A stretch of DNA of 64,000 nucleotides from Phoronis australis (Eukaryota; Phoronida; Phoronidae), in assembly GCA_002633005.1 (NCBI GenBank), contig NMRA01000488.1, positions 98,194 through 162,193 on the forward strand, written 5' to 3'. The stretch's first letter is position 1. The number at the start of each line of letters is the position of its first letter. Shown in pieces: positions 47,001-62,000 of this stretch. Below the pieces are notes generated by a model that saw nothing but the letters and a program-made list of their open reading frames with translations, was not told the origin of the DNA and did no database searches. The translations under genes and the position numbers were made by a program.

Positions 47001-50000
47001 GCCAAAATAGTCTTGACATTGTAGTTGTGCCCTAACCCCTACACAACATTTCGCTACGGTAAGAGTGAATTCCGGAGAAGTGACTCAAAATCCAAACGAG
47101 AATGTTGTTTGTGGCGCGACTTGATTAGAGCAGACTGTGAGTCAAGACATGAGTACCCGAAATTGATTCGCCAACGGTGAGCTGGCGAACGGCTAGCATG
47201 AGCCTAGTCAAAGATTCCAGAAAAGATGGTTTTCTTTATCACAGCAATATTTATTGGAATCTATTTTGCCTACTGAAACAGCAAACCATGAGGCAAATGG
47301 TTGCAAAAAATTGTTTATGGAGTAAGCAAAGACTGCAAGATGGGCACCAAGAAAAATGTCATGACGACAGAACGTGAATAAGACATGGAACATCCTCAGT
47401 AATTATATTATACTGTCCAGTACTACGGTAAAATCTCACCAATTTCGGACAAAAATAATTGACAAAATTGGTCTTTTTTCAGTTTTCAAAGGCTTCTAAT
47501 ATTGTTTTGAATGTCCACAGTTGCTGAAAACATTGCCTGAAGGTAGCCATGGCATAGACATTTATATTTGGTATATCATCTATTTGGTGCTAATTATCTT
47601 TTATGAAAAAAAATGAAAACACAAATTTCACTTGTCGGCCATATTGTGTCCTAAATTGGTGAGATGTTACCGTACTTGATGTATACCAGTTATATTTGTA
47701 TCTAGATTTCCTACTTGGATGGTCTAATAAACTTCCCATGAAAGTTCATTAGGAAATTCATCAAAATGTCCTTGAGATTATGTTGCAAATGCAGCCTTAC
47801 TCAGTAAAAACAATCCTTATACACTCAAAACAAACGTTATCATACCTATGAGAAGTGGGTGATGTTTTGCTTCGTCAGTGAAAATCTCCGCCAGCACTGG
47901 CACTAGTTTACTGTAGTCATGACCACTGTGATAGGCCTTCATAGCCTCCCTGAACATGTTGTAGGATTCTGTACTCAACACCTGCTTGACTCGGGCTACG
48001 TAAGAACTAGCACTGCCCCCAGTGGATGTCTGTCAAGGAAGAAGGGTGTGACACACGGAATGTCTTCAGAAAATGGTAATAGTTGGATATAACATGCCCT
48101 CATTTTGAGAATCAGTTTTCTCCACTGGATAACGGGCATCAAACTGGTTCTCAAAATATGGGCATCTTACATCTGACCATTGCCCATAAAAGAACAAAAT
48201 CTGTTGTTCCTAATGAGTGGTGCTATCTTTTGGCAACAAATATAAAGCGACCACTTAAAATTGCAATTCACGAAAAAGTAGAAGAATTGACCATTTTACG
48301 GTTTAGAGATTAATGGTATATCTGCAATAGATTGTCGGACACTGGTTTTCCATGCAAAAATATTACTAAACTAACCAAGAAACCAGATAATGTATACTTA
48401 CATCTCAGCTAACCTATTTCGAAAAACAAGAAAATGCACAGGCGTTAACTCCTGATCATTGTCTAGAATGGGGATTCAAGTAATACTTGGAGGCAAGATA
48501 TCTCGAATAGCTAGTTCATGGACTTGACCATTAGAAACAGATACCTGGCATTTTAACAAAATTTTCTTCTTAGTGGCCACAGCAGATTTCTGTTCCAACT
48601 CCTCGTAAGCAGCTTTCTACAAAAAAGGCAACGAAACTGTGTGAATGTCATCAAACATAGTCTGGTTTAATTACTACACAAATTATGTAAATCCGCTTTA
48701 TGGTTCACTCTCCAACCTCACCATGCAGATCATAGATGTCAGCACTGTGACTAATTCGTGTGGCTCTCCTGCAGGAACCGGACTCAAGCATAAATTTTTT
48801 CTTGGTTTCAGTTATGTTGCTCAGTTCTCCTAAGAACACCAATTCCACTTTTATACAAAATCAAGCTCTCCACATTGTAAATGGAATGTATTTTACTTCT
48901 TTCTGTTTTTAACACAAAAATCAAAATTGTAACAGTCACGGGTTCAAAGTTAAACGTTAACTAAATAACTAAGTCAAGACTGCAGTTTAATCGTGTATTC
49001 TGACGACCATAGAAACCCCCTCCCCAAACCCCCCATATTTCAAACTCTCTTACTTGACTGCCTCAACCACAAGGTTTTCACTAAAGGTTCCCCACATGGA
49101 AATCTACATATCAATAGATAACGCAACAACAGGTGACCAAATGGGCATTTGAATATGAATAGCCAACTCTGCTGCGTGTCGCGAAACAAGGAAGATTAAC
49201 TTTACCATAACAACATGACTTAACATACCCTAGAGAAGTAAGTATCAGGTTCATCATCTTCGTTTTTCTGAAACAAGCATGCCAAGGTGTAACTGAACCA
49301 GATAATGGACAAAATTATTCATCGTCTACACAAACATACATTACATAAAAATTCTACCTCGCATTGCAGAAACGCCTGGTTCCTTCTACTGCAGAATCGA
49401 AATCGCTGGATTTCAGCACAAACTGCCGGTATTCATGTACATCAATTTCTGAATCAGCACCCTGACTCGTGCACTCGACTTTTTCAATTTGACACCATCA
49501 CGTCAGTACCTCATTGTCAGGAGGAAACTTCAAGTGTGTTTTTGCACATCAAATAAAACCTAAAGCTGTTACCAGTAACGGGCAACAGTCATGTACAGCG
49601 TCTTAGACTTTGAGAACCAGTTTGATACATATTATGATTAGAGAAAACTGGTTCTCAAAATGCTGGTCCCCGTAAGTATCTATTACCCAGTAATGTATTA
49701 CACCATAATGGAGACAATAAGTACTTGAACAAATTCATTTATCACAGTGAAAAACGTAACAGAAGGGAAATCTAATCGAGTAGTAGGAATAACAGATATT
49801 CCAGACATACCTCATTATTATCCAATGCATCCAGCAAGCCTCTTTTTGGCAGTGTTGGCTTGGCACGGACGCTTGTCAAAGGCAAGGAATATTGTGACTG
49901 CAACACTTCTTCGACTTGAGCTGAATACAGAGACAAAAACGTTTAACAATTAGTAACATTCAATATTGATAATGGCAATCCGGAAATCCTACATGCCTCT

Positions 50001-53000
50001 CCGTGGTTGTGTTTGCATCTATTTTCAGACACTTGTTCTCCCAATGAAGTGTTAGCCACGGAAAAACGAATGTAAATTTTTACAGATAACATGAGTGGAT
50101 GTGGACGAAAAATTATGTTGCCACGCGAAGTGATATGTTCTTTATATGTGAGATGCAGTCATTCAGCTTTCGAAAAGATTTGCATACAGTAATATTTCAA
50201 AGGAAATGCGATGCAAGTTTATTCATTACTTGTAAAGCACCTTTCAAACAGCATGGTTGTTTTCTTGATTCGATGACATACATAATAGGGCCATCCCGGA
50301 TTACGCAGTGATAGAGCTCTCCTTTGTCTCAGAGGTAAGAAAGCGCAGTGTTTTCATTGACCTACTTTTGGAATGCCATGCACGTTTTCACAGGTCTTAT
50401 CATAAATCATTGAGGTCTGTGGCCATGCAAATACTCCCAATTTCAACCCTTTAAAAAGTTCCAGAATTGGAAGGTGTTTTCAAGACAGTGATTTTGTTCG
50501 GTTCAAAATTAGCCCGAGGTATTTGCGTTATCTACTCACTCCACATTTTCCTGTCTTTGCTTGATGTCGAGAGGGTGACGAACTTAACATCACCCACCCA
50601 TGGTTATTTGTCAAGTTTATCCAACTTTCTCCAGTCAGAGTTGAAACCCACAGCACAACACTAACACTTTATTGGCATTGTAAGGACGAGATAAATTTAT
50701 AAAGAATACGAAAAGAACAAAGATTTTGTGGAACTCCAATGTTACAAAAATATGTGCCTGACGGATATTGCAGCACTGTGGGTAAATACAGCGAGATTCG
50801 AGTGTCGCTGCATAATCTGGGACAGCCTATTAATGTTTACTTTGGTTTTAATAACAGAATATTTGTACTATGTATAATTAAAAACAGTTGTCAAAAGTTA
50901 AACGACTTAACAGGATTGTACAATCCATATAATCGTGAATGTAAACTTTGTCTGTGATAAATTTTTGTAAATTTATTTTCTGGTTTCATGGTTTACAGAC
51001 TGAAATGGGCAAAACTCAACCTCAGGTTGACAAGCAACAACCAGTTTATGTGTGAAATTATTATAACAGCGTTTTCATACATTAAAACAAAAAATGGAGA
51101 AATTTAAGTTGCACTCACCGTTTCCCACCAGTAGACTCGGCAGATGGTTTTCCACATGACTAGCTTTAGAGACAGTCAGCTTTTTGCGCACCTCAGACTT
51201 TGAGGGCATGAACGCCGCGGGTACAGAATATGATGCTGTCTCCTTCCTTGGTCTTACTGAAGGAGTTGGACACTGAAATTTCAATTTTGGTTCAATTGAA
51301 CAAAAGAGAATTTACAAAAGCACAACAAACAAGCAAATCAGATGTGAGAAATCATATTCACAGAAAGGAGTCAACTAAAATAGAACATTGATATGATCTA
51401 CTTTTTAAACTGCAAAACTTAACAAAATCCAGCAGCAAACACAACCAACAAAAACAAAATAAGATGAATAATCTGGCACTAAAATTTCAAAACACCTCCA
51501 ACTAATATTCGGGGTTATTAGCTTATTATTTTTCATATTAACACTTTTTCATATAATTTCAGTCAAATTTTAATGACAAAATTTTGAAATATAAGAAGAG
51601 CCAAGTCATACAATCTCCTCTGCCTTTTTGAAGAATTTGCACAGGTCCCTCAACACATGGCCAAAATTGTCGTACTTCTTGACGTAGTGTTTCACCCACG
51701 CAGGAAGATTGCTCACCGACTCGGCAGACGAGAATCTAACAAATAGATAATGATTTGAAGTTCTGTAACAATAACATGCTGTAGTTACTGTTATGACAAT
51801 ATTGTCAAATAAAGTGACAAAGAGCATAGCTTACAAATGTTTACACATGCAGCTGATTATGTCAGAGCATCATACAATAGAATAAAATTCTCACTGAAGA
51901 AAAAACAGATTGGACACCCTGGAGTCTTTGCATTGTCAATCAAAATTATGCAAAAAGGAAGCTCAAATATCAATGAATAAATGCTTTTAAGGTCCACAGT
52001 CATCAAATATATAATGCCCTCCTCAAGACACTAAGTTGAGAGGTCTAGCAGGCCAAGCAAGCACCCTGGTTTCAATTTTCACAACTAAGTGCGAGTGAAC
52101 AAATACTATGAGAGAAGTCAAACTAGCCAAGTATCACACAGCTGAGAGCAGTCCTCCTAAAAAAAAAAACCCAGCTCCGAAAAGTTAAGCTTACCAAGTA
52201 TCACACAAGTGAGAAGTGAAGCTTACCTAGTATCACACAGCTGCAAGAAGTCAAACTTACCTAATACTGCACAGCTGCAAGAGGTCAACTCTACCAAGTA
52301 TCAAACAGCTGAGAGAAGTGAAGCTTACCTAGTATCACACAGCTGCAAGAAGTCAACCCTACCAAGTATCACAAAGCTGAGAGAAGTGAAACTTACCTAG
52401 TATCACACAGTAGAATGGCACCGTAGTCCTGTTTATGCCGAATGACACGCCCAATCGCTTGATTGACAGCTCTGGTAGCCTGCTGTCTGTACCACTCCCA
52501 GCCTGTCAAGTACTGCGAAGAAATGAGAAAAGTGTTCTCTAAATCAGAAAGTAATAACTACAACACAACTGCATGAGTAGAAAACAGTCAGATAAAATAC
52601 TGGTTTCTGGGCTTACCTTGTTTATTGAAGATTTACTTTTTGTTAATAAACATACAAAAAGTAGAAAAATCCCATACAAAATTGCTATGTGCAAGATCCT
52701 GCCCCTTAGTCCAAGTATATACAACTTTCAACAGAAGCAGAACTGATTTGCTTAAGAATGACATAACTTCAGGATATTGCACTATCAATGCACGTTCTAA
52801 ATCCTCAAGGTTTTCATGACTTGGCTAACTCTTATAATTTTCATTTTTTTCTCTGGTTTCTCCATCTAAGCTGACCATGAGGTTGCACGCTAGTCAGCCA
52901 ACTGGTAGTTTTTGTTAAATTTTGCAACTTACTGTACAACTTGGATTTTTCAATTGATTCATAGTTTGTAAACTAAAAACAAAAATGTCAGTTTACTGGA

Positions 53001-56000
53001 CTGTTTTCTTGCTCCACTACAGATAAATTTTTACAAAACATAACTAGTACTGTTCGACTTTTCATCAGAGCTTCGATAAACTGGATGGCACTGATGAGAC
53101 CTTGACATTTTTGAAGACTACAGAAACATAGCAACAGCACACGAGCTCATCAATACCTCCGACTTTTTTCGCTTCATCTCGTCCAGGAATTGCATTTTCA
53201 ACATGACACGAGCATCTTTCATAGGCGGAAACGGCAGTCCAGTGATGATCACAGCACGACCATTGATGTCAGCAAAATCGAGACCCTCACTAACCTGACA
53301 CCAACAATAAACAAATGCCGTCTCACAAAGAAATATTTTCCGTGGAAGGATACATCCGTAAATTGTGGATACTGACAACTATATCAACACTTTTCGTTAA
53401 GCAATAATTAATTCATACACTTCCTATTGGCCATTGTTCAACAGCTAAAAGAATGAAATCACTAACTGCAAACATGTTTTGTGGACTATGGTTAGTCACC
53501 CATCTTTAATCCAACCAGTGGACGGTCAGAAATTTTGTCTAATTTCGTAAAAAAGAAACAATTTTCCATTTTAACCCGCAAATCTTTGTCAAATGCTTTG
53601 AACCTTTTGGGATATACTGCGTGACTGAGGCGGCTAATGATTCAGATATTTGCAAGTCACTATCAAATTATCTGATAGAAACTACCACGAAAAGCTATTT
53701 CAACAAATCATACACAAACCAATCTGCAGTTGTATCCATAGATGATGTGTATGTGAAAATAGATTCTACAAAACACCTCTGCCCTTTCGAAAGAGAACAC
53801 ATACCTCACACGACCAGTGCTAGTCCCCAGCTTTAAGTCACATTATCGACAAGACATGAGTCAATGACTTGAGTCAGATCATTTTCGCCAAAACTTTTCA
53901 AAAGCACTTAGCAACTGACCACATACATCAAAAGTGTTTTTAGAATTCCTTCAACCATGCAAAGATAAGTGAGTAGCACACCCAGGACACTTTAAGGCAT
54001 CAACTTCTTGATAACCTCTCACTTACCTTTCCTCGACACACAGCAGCAAAGACAGCGCCATTCTTTGATGGGTCATTGATACTGGCGTAAAAACTGTCCA
54101 TTGCCTGGATACATTAAATCATACTATATATCAAATACAACAAAAATGCAAAGAATTACACAGGTTCATGGCTTAAGACAAACACTGAATACAACTGGCC
54201 AAGTTATTTTTAGCGTGACATTCAATTACAAAACCTGCATTCAAAGTATGCTGCAGGTAAAACAAACTTGGCATTTCAAACTAAAAAAGTCAAGATTTAA
54301 TAAAGCCACAGTACCTTGCTTGGTAGGTTTTATTATTGATATTTTAAACACCTTCAAAATCATCTGTGCATTGAACTTGTAAGTCATAATTTTGAAGGAA
54401 AAAACAATGGATCCTATGTCAAAGTTGGGAACAATTTTTGGACACACACGATGTTGTATGAGTATGCACATGCCTTCAGCAATCACAGAATCATCGGGAC
54501 AGAGATGCACAAGAAAGCACCCAAAGAGAAGAACATGGAAATTGATTTTCCAATAAAAACTGTCTCTAACAAAAGCCCGAGGATAAGCTATGCTATAATT
54601 AGCGCAAAAAGCTCTCCAATACCAGACGGATCTCTCAAACATTTGAGGAATTCAAGTGAACAATTTACAAAGGCAAATTTTTCTACTACATGTCATCATA
54701 GTTTTGACCTGATTGTCCGGTCACCAATAAACGGTGGCTTTTAATAGAGGCCAAGACTATGGATGTGCTAAACAAACAAATGTTTGGGCTCCTATAGGGA
54801 CCATAACGGTACCAAATGTGGTTCCTGCATACCTGCTGGAAGCTGTCTTTCCTTTTGGGTTCTACAAAGATGTCTTTGTACTGAAGAATGCGGTTCCAAA
54901 TACCATTAGTCTGCAACGTATATACCACGTAAAGCAACTGTGGATTGAGTCTGACAGATACTTCACATGACGATGTTAACAAGGTCAGGACTAGATATGA
55001 CCAAGATTATGCGAACTTTTTGAACATGTAATGCCAAGCTTGGATTACATTGCAGATTACTGACCAGATTCAGGTGTGGAATTTGTACAAGGTAAATATT
55101 ATATCTGATCAAAAGACAGAGTAGATGCACAAAAGGCATCCTATCTGCTGTCTCATAAGTAATTTAGAATAACATAGTGTGCAAAATGCCTAATCACATG
55201 CAACCACTGAGGGCAAAAGAATAAAATATGAGTCAGACAAAAACTGCAGCTTTTGGAAGTTACTAGGTTTTATATGGAACTAATAAAATTAACAATCAAC
55301 AGTTTTGACCTAGCCATTCAGTCTAAATTTTTCTCGATGTCAGCAAATACTCTGTGGTCTGTAATCACTAAAACGTTGAAACTTAGGTAGGAAGAATGAA
55401 AAATACCGGCAAGTACATTTAAAAAAATAGCAAAACTTTTCAAAAACGTATTTATCATCAGAGAACATGAAAGAAGAAGAGAAAAATGAAGGCACATTAT
55501 GCAAAGTTATGAACACAAGCGCATTTTAGCATGCAAGAAAATTTTGATAACAAGGATATTACAAGAGTGCATCTTTCTTTTTAGGATATAAAAATTCAGA
55601 GCCAAAACCAATTAAAAATAATGAAGACAGTATTGTTTCGATACAAATTAACCTAATTACCTGCCAGTGTTCTGTGCAGTCATTCATTACAGTGTATGAT
55701 GGGAAGAACAACAACACCCCATGTGGTACATTCTTGATAAAGTTGACAATGGCGTTGCCTAGCGACGACTTGTACTCAGAGGAGAACCTGGAGAAATGTC
55801 AAAAGATAAACAAACACTCAGATAAAAAAAAAAACGATAAACAAACAAGAACACGCGTTTGAAGCAATCTCCCATGTGGACCACAAAAAATTTGGACTCC
55901 TTTTCATGATAACAACCACCATGAATGAGAGGACAATTATTGAACAATGTTGGTTAAGACATGCTACTCAGAATAAAGTACAAGACTTTAAACCAAAGAC

Positions 56001-59000
56001 AAGGGTCTAGTCATGTGTATGTTGCTGCAAGGGGGAACAGCTGAGCCTAGTTGCAAATCTGTTGATCACAGATATGAAATTGCGTACCGAAAGGCTGGGT
56101 ACTCAGGAAATCCAGAGTTTCAAAATACTCTAACAGACCGAATTAGGCACATTTTTACAACTTATTACAAACTCTAAAGGCTTGCTAAGTTTATCTTCCG
56201 CAAAACATTTTTAAATGTTTTTGCTGTTTAAAACAGCAGAGACTGTCACGATTAGAGAGACATATAATCTTTATTTCAGTATTGCACCTTGTTTGGTAGG
56301 ATGAGTTGAGCGTGGTTCCATCTGGCCCTTTACATAACGTCGCTACCATGAACTGTTCTGGCTGAATGACATGAGGATTCTCCAGAGTGTTCGGAAAAGG
56401 ACTGAAACACATCATTTAGCAATGAGATCTGTATACACCACACTCAGATTGGCCAGTCTTCATCTCTTACAAACTGCAACTGTGTTCTCACTAACACTAC
56501 TGTGACTCATGGTGAAAATCGCGTGCGAAAAAGTACTATGGGACGTAGAAAAAGAAACACAGCACACCAGAAAAAGAACCATGTTTTTGAGTAAAGAAGA
56601 CTTTAGCGACAACGCTTGTGGTTCGAAAGGGTGGAAGGCTGGCGGCTAGGCTGGCTAATAAGTCTGTTTGCATAAATCACACCTTCCTACACATAACCTT
56701 TCAAAATGAATGACATAAACTGTACTCACATTTGCATTTCTAAGGTGAAAGATGACAGGGGAGATAACGTGCCACTTGTGACAATGATGGACTTGACACC
56801 ATGTGACTTCAACTCCTGCATAGTGTGACCCGAGCTGAAGCACCAATAGCTTAGGACACGCCCAACCCCCTTTTTAGAGGATGCATCCCAGAAATCGGAA
56901 ACCGTCTTTGGTTTGGCCTTTTGTTTAGTGTCATCTTGGCGGACATGAACCTGAAACGTACAACACAACATGGGTGTTGTTCACATGTGAAATGTACAAC
57001 ACAACATCGGTGTCGTTCTCATGTAAAATGTACAACACAACACTGGTGCAATTCCCATGTGAAGTTTAGAAAATATAACATTTTTTCCCTAAAATTTTAA
57101 TTGGAAAAGTTTTGCATCAAGACACGATATTGTGAAATCCACCAAAATTTGCCCGTACTACTGTAACATTACAGTCGTATCTGTAACATAAAACCACTGC
57201 TGTTGATGCATGCATGGCATTGTACTGTCTGACTCCTCTTCCATTTACACATGCATCTTATTCCGACAGCTTTCCGCCTGTTGTGATTTTGTCAAAAATA
57301 CCAGTAGTCCGCCTGTCTACTTGGGTACGCCGCCGTTTGCGGAACTAATCCTATTAATTTTTTTCCTGAAATATTTCGAGGATTTCAAAGTTCATGAGAA
57401 CACAGCTATTTTTCCACGCAGTGACGCAGACTTTCCTTTCCTTAAAGCATCGTGCATCGATAAACAGCTCAAGTCACAACTGCAAGCATCAAACCAGAAT
57501 GATTTAAGTTTGTGGAGGCAAGTTCAGCTAAAAAAGCAATCAACGGTGTTCACAAGTCCATAGCAAAATTGATTAAAATCAAGACCTGTTGGCTGGCCAC
57601 GTAACTAAAGATCAAAAGGTATCCGAGGTTTTAAATATGGTACTGTACCTGGATTAAGAGGTGAGTTTAAAGGTATGGGCTTTATCTCATACTCACTATA
57701 ACTGAAGTAATCAGCTCAAATAATCCACACACAGCACCCTCGTTAATCCCAGAGAACCTCTAAACAAACTCAAAAGTAGCGATAACGAGAAGATATTAAC
57801 GATTCCTATAAGAGCGGCAGAACTAAAGGAAATCAGAAATGTCACTACCAACAGCACTTTGTCAAACGCTCACCTTGAAGTACTTTGCTAATTGCGCCTT
57901 GTGGTAACTCATAGAGTGGGACTCACTTTTCTCTTGACTAAAAACAACCTGCAAAAGGAAAACCTAACAAATCAACCTCAATTTTTATAGCAATCACACT
58001 CTTTTAAGACTAAATTAGTTGTTAAATGAAAAACGTTGGAACGCTGCTAGTAACTGAGCTCGTTTCAATGATTTGACCTGATGTTAATTTGTAGTAAACC
58101 ATGAAACTAATACATCTACATTAAGATTTCGGCCCAGTATCAACATAAGTGCCAACACACTCTATAACTGTTTAGAATAGTTTGGTTGCATTTACAATCT
58201 GATGGCAGTTTTGTGTTGGTGATTCAATTTCTACCATGTCTCTTTTCCCACATGACACAATACTTCAATAGTATTTTGCATATGTGAGACTGTGACTGAC
58301 CAATAATTTTAACTCACTCCTACTTCAGCGCCTACATCAATGAGTCTGGATACAGCTATTGTCCCGATTTATGCTGCTGTTAAGTACACTGTAGTTTTAA
58401 TATATTGTCAGAATTTTAACATTGCGCTTGTAATTGATGGTCCACGGAGCACTGTAATGTGTTTTATTAGAACAGCACTTTTCTTATTACTGAAGACTAA
58501 TAGTTTATGTTTGTTTAAGTATGCATATCAACAATTTGAATTGTAAGCATTGTGTTTTTGTGAACGACTAACAAATTACTCAATTGACTCGCAATATGTT
58601 TTTGTATGTTTGCAGTTGAACCGAGCAGCCAACGAAAGAATAAACTTACCGTACACTGTAACTCAGATTCGCATTCTTCCAAAACTTGCTTAAAAGTACA
58701 AGAATGTTACTCAAGGCTCTAGTAAAAAATTGACTGAGGCCAACATTAAAGCATAAAATTTGAAAATTAGCACATAGTGTGCCGTGCAAGTGGTAAATTT
58801 TCAAGTCAAGTCCAGAGTCAACTTAGTATTGGTGAACCTGCCTTCAACACTTCAGCGATCTTGGAGAGTCCAGCCCCCCTGCTGTGATAGCCGGATGTTC
58901 CCTGCTCCATCAAGTGGTTCACCACTTTGTCTACGAGTTCTATAGTGAAGTTCTTGTTATCAAATGTGATACCAATAGACTCAAAGAGTTCAAATATATA

Positions 59001-62000
59001 TCTGAAACAAATTGTGTTACACTATCTTAGACCAACAGATAAAGATTTTTCTCCGCTAAAATATAATCAAACTCAAGAGAAAGTCTCAAGTATCTAGATT
59101 CAAATTGATGCAAAAGTTGAGGTAACAAATCTTTTGTAATTTCATTTTAGCATTGAAATTTCTCAACAAAAACAAAATCTTGAAAGTTTTATTTCATTAT
59201 CACACATGGTTTGTGAAGCTTATTAGAAATGCCAAAACAAAATATATTATATATTTTACAAATTTGTAAGCAGGTCATGCCAAAGTGAAAGCTTCGAAAA
59301 CAGTATGAACATGCAACAACGTATTTCACTGGCTACAGTTTCTGTTTCTAAGCCAGAATGTAATTGGCTTTCCACCTTCAGTGAAAGGGGAGTTTTGAAA
59401 TCCCACCTAGCCAAAGGTCGACTAGCCGAAATCACAAACTTCCAACTGGTATAAACCAAGTTAGCAGTAAAGAAGCTATGTGTTGAAGCAATGAACTCTA
59501 TTTGATCCACACATTATCATGCTTAATTAAAATAGTAAGAACAGTAAAAATAAAACGAGCGTATGCTGCCTATTGTATATCACCATGCGGTCACCTGTGC
59601 CATTTTATTTATATCCATCTATTCGGCAGTCTGTATCATACGCTTGACAAAGAGCGCATCGCTCAAAACGCGGGGAATACTTTAATATATTTTAGTACCT
59701 ACACTTGTCCTTTATTTTTCCTATTTCTACTATTTTATATTCTTATCTGACAGTACCTGCACGGCATTCCAGCATCTCTTTGATTTATGCATAATTAAGA
59801 ATGCTTTTTACAGTCGTTGTACCAAAAAAGTAAAAACAGAGTGTTTCATCCCAAAACACAAATGGCTTTCAAAGATGGCATGACGTGACTTTAACACACT
59901 TCTTGCAGAGACTTTAATTAGGTCACCGACTATTAACAGATTAATTTATTTACACGGAACAGCCTTTTTGTTCAGACAGACTACACAACACAGAGAGCAA
60001 GCTATTAACTAATCACAAACTAAATGCGTTTATTGGTAAACCGCAATGATGTCAGATTTAGAAGACCAATTTATTAGAATGAGAACATGCAAAAAGGCAT
60101 AGACCATGTGACTAAAATCTGACAGTGAAAGTGGCTGTAAGTTTGAAGGCATTCTAAATTGAAAGACTAAACTCTGTGCCAGCTATGTTTGAACATTTGA
60201 CGCTACATCAGCTGTCACACAAGAACGAGTGAATCCAGTGATACTCACACACCAGCTCGAGTAACGCTGGTTTGACCAGCAGTGAATGGAATTTTGTCCA
60301 CAGCCTCTTCAAGGTGGTGAAGAGCAGCTGAAATGAAATACCATGGCACGAGTTGTCACTGCGAATGGTACATGTTTATTTACTGATTCAATGTACCCTA
60401 AGCATACCATTTGAAGACACTTCTTGGTAGGGAACGCATGAGAAGGAATTACTGCTTCATGAACATGGAATAATCCTAATGCTAGCTATTGTTGGGTACA
60501 CCACATAAATTGCATGCTTGACACTTATTAGGTCACAAATGATGTGCTTGTGCAGGATTTGGAATTACATACATTGCATAAGCCTCCCGTATGTATCCTT
60601 CTTAGGTATTCTAAATAAAAAGCTAGCATTCAAAGTTACTGAAGAACCATTCAATGAAAAACAAATAAGTTCCCAACTAAGCCATAATACAACACGTTTC
60701 ACTATCTAATGGTACATTTCTGTATTACTTCAAACTCTTACCCTTCAGCTGGAGCAGTTGTTCCAAGGAGAAATCAACAGACTCTGCAAGAACAGCAATT
60801 GTAGGTATCAAATTACAGTATCCACAAACGGCAATCTGCCATAATATCACTCAAGTAAGACATCTGAATAGCCAGTCAGTTGGAACATGAACCAAAAAGC
60901 TGGTTTTCAAGGATGATGTTGCATGTACCCTAAATCTTCAACCCGTCCCTTGTTTCCATGGCAACTTCTAATACTTACCTAGTGAACTCTCTCCGACCAC
61001 ATTGGCCATTGCGTCCTCACACCGCACCATTTCTTCCAACTTTTCAGCCAATTCCGTCAGCTCCTCGATGGCAGTGGCCAGGTCATGTGACGACAGGTCC
61101 ACAGAAGCTGAGTCTTCGCAGATATTCTCCTGCCACACAAAAATACTATTCAAATAATACAGTACTTCAAGTAGTACATTAAAGGTTGGTATCATACAAA
61201 AAATGGCCAAAAATTCTCTATAATGACACCTGAGCTCAACAAGGATTCCCTGTTATGGTGGCTAAAGGCAAGCTAAATTTGCCATCAGAGAACCCGGAAC
61301 GGCAAGTCATGACAGTGAAACATAACTTAATTTATTTTACTTTTTCTAACTGTGGCAGAGACATGTTGAGTAGCTGTACGAAGTTTAAAATGGTTTCCTG
61401 AAGCCTGATTCTGTAACTTTACAATAGATTCCTCACTTCACAATATGGACTCAGCTTATAAGCCGTTTAATACGCATAATTAATATCTAACGACCTACCA
61501 GGTTATGCGCCTCATCAAAGATCAAAATGTTGTTCTGCAATTCTACACCGTGCATTTTGCGAAGCTGAAAGAGAAAGAAATCTTAAGAAACTGAACTCAG
61601 GAACCCGATACTAGACTAAAAGAAAGCTACGTCATTGGCAAAACATAAGCTGCTACAGTTTATTATAGCTTTTACTGCCAGAGAGAGCCTCAAACTTGGT
61701 AGGGAAATATTCTGGCAATGTCTAATGCTTGCAGGCAATATGGATAGTAAAAACAGCGTCATAAATACGTCAGGACCAAATGACGATCAAAAAACCCATG
61801 AAGGGAGGTTTTATGCTCCTCACAACATAACGTTGCACAGGTATACAAACTTGCATCTCGCAACATCACCATTTGCTGATTGAATCTTTATGATGTTTTT
61901 AAACAATCATCTAGTATTCATGTTACGACATTAAAAACATCATTTTGTTCGACTTTCTTCACAGGAGAATCCCCTGGTCACACTGACGTCATCGCATTCT

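Noticed and set aside
52108-52410. CRISPR-like array
   Set aside because: The units are direct tandem repeats without unique spacers, in an animal intron.
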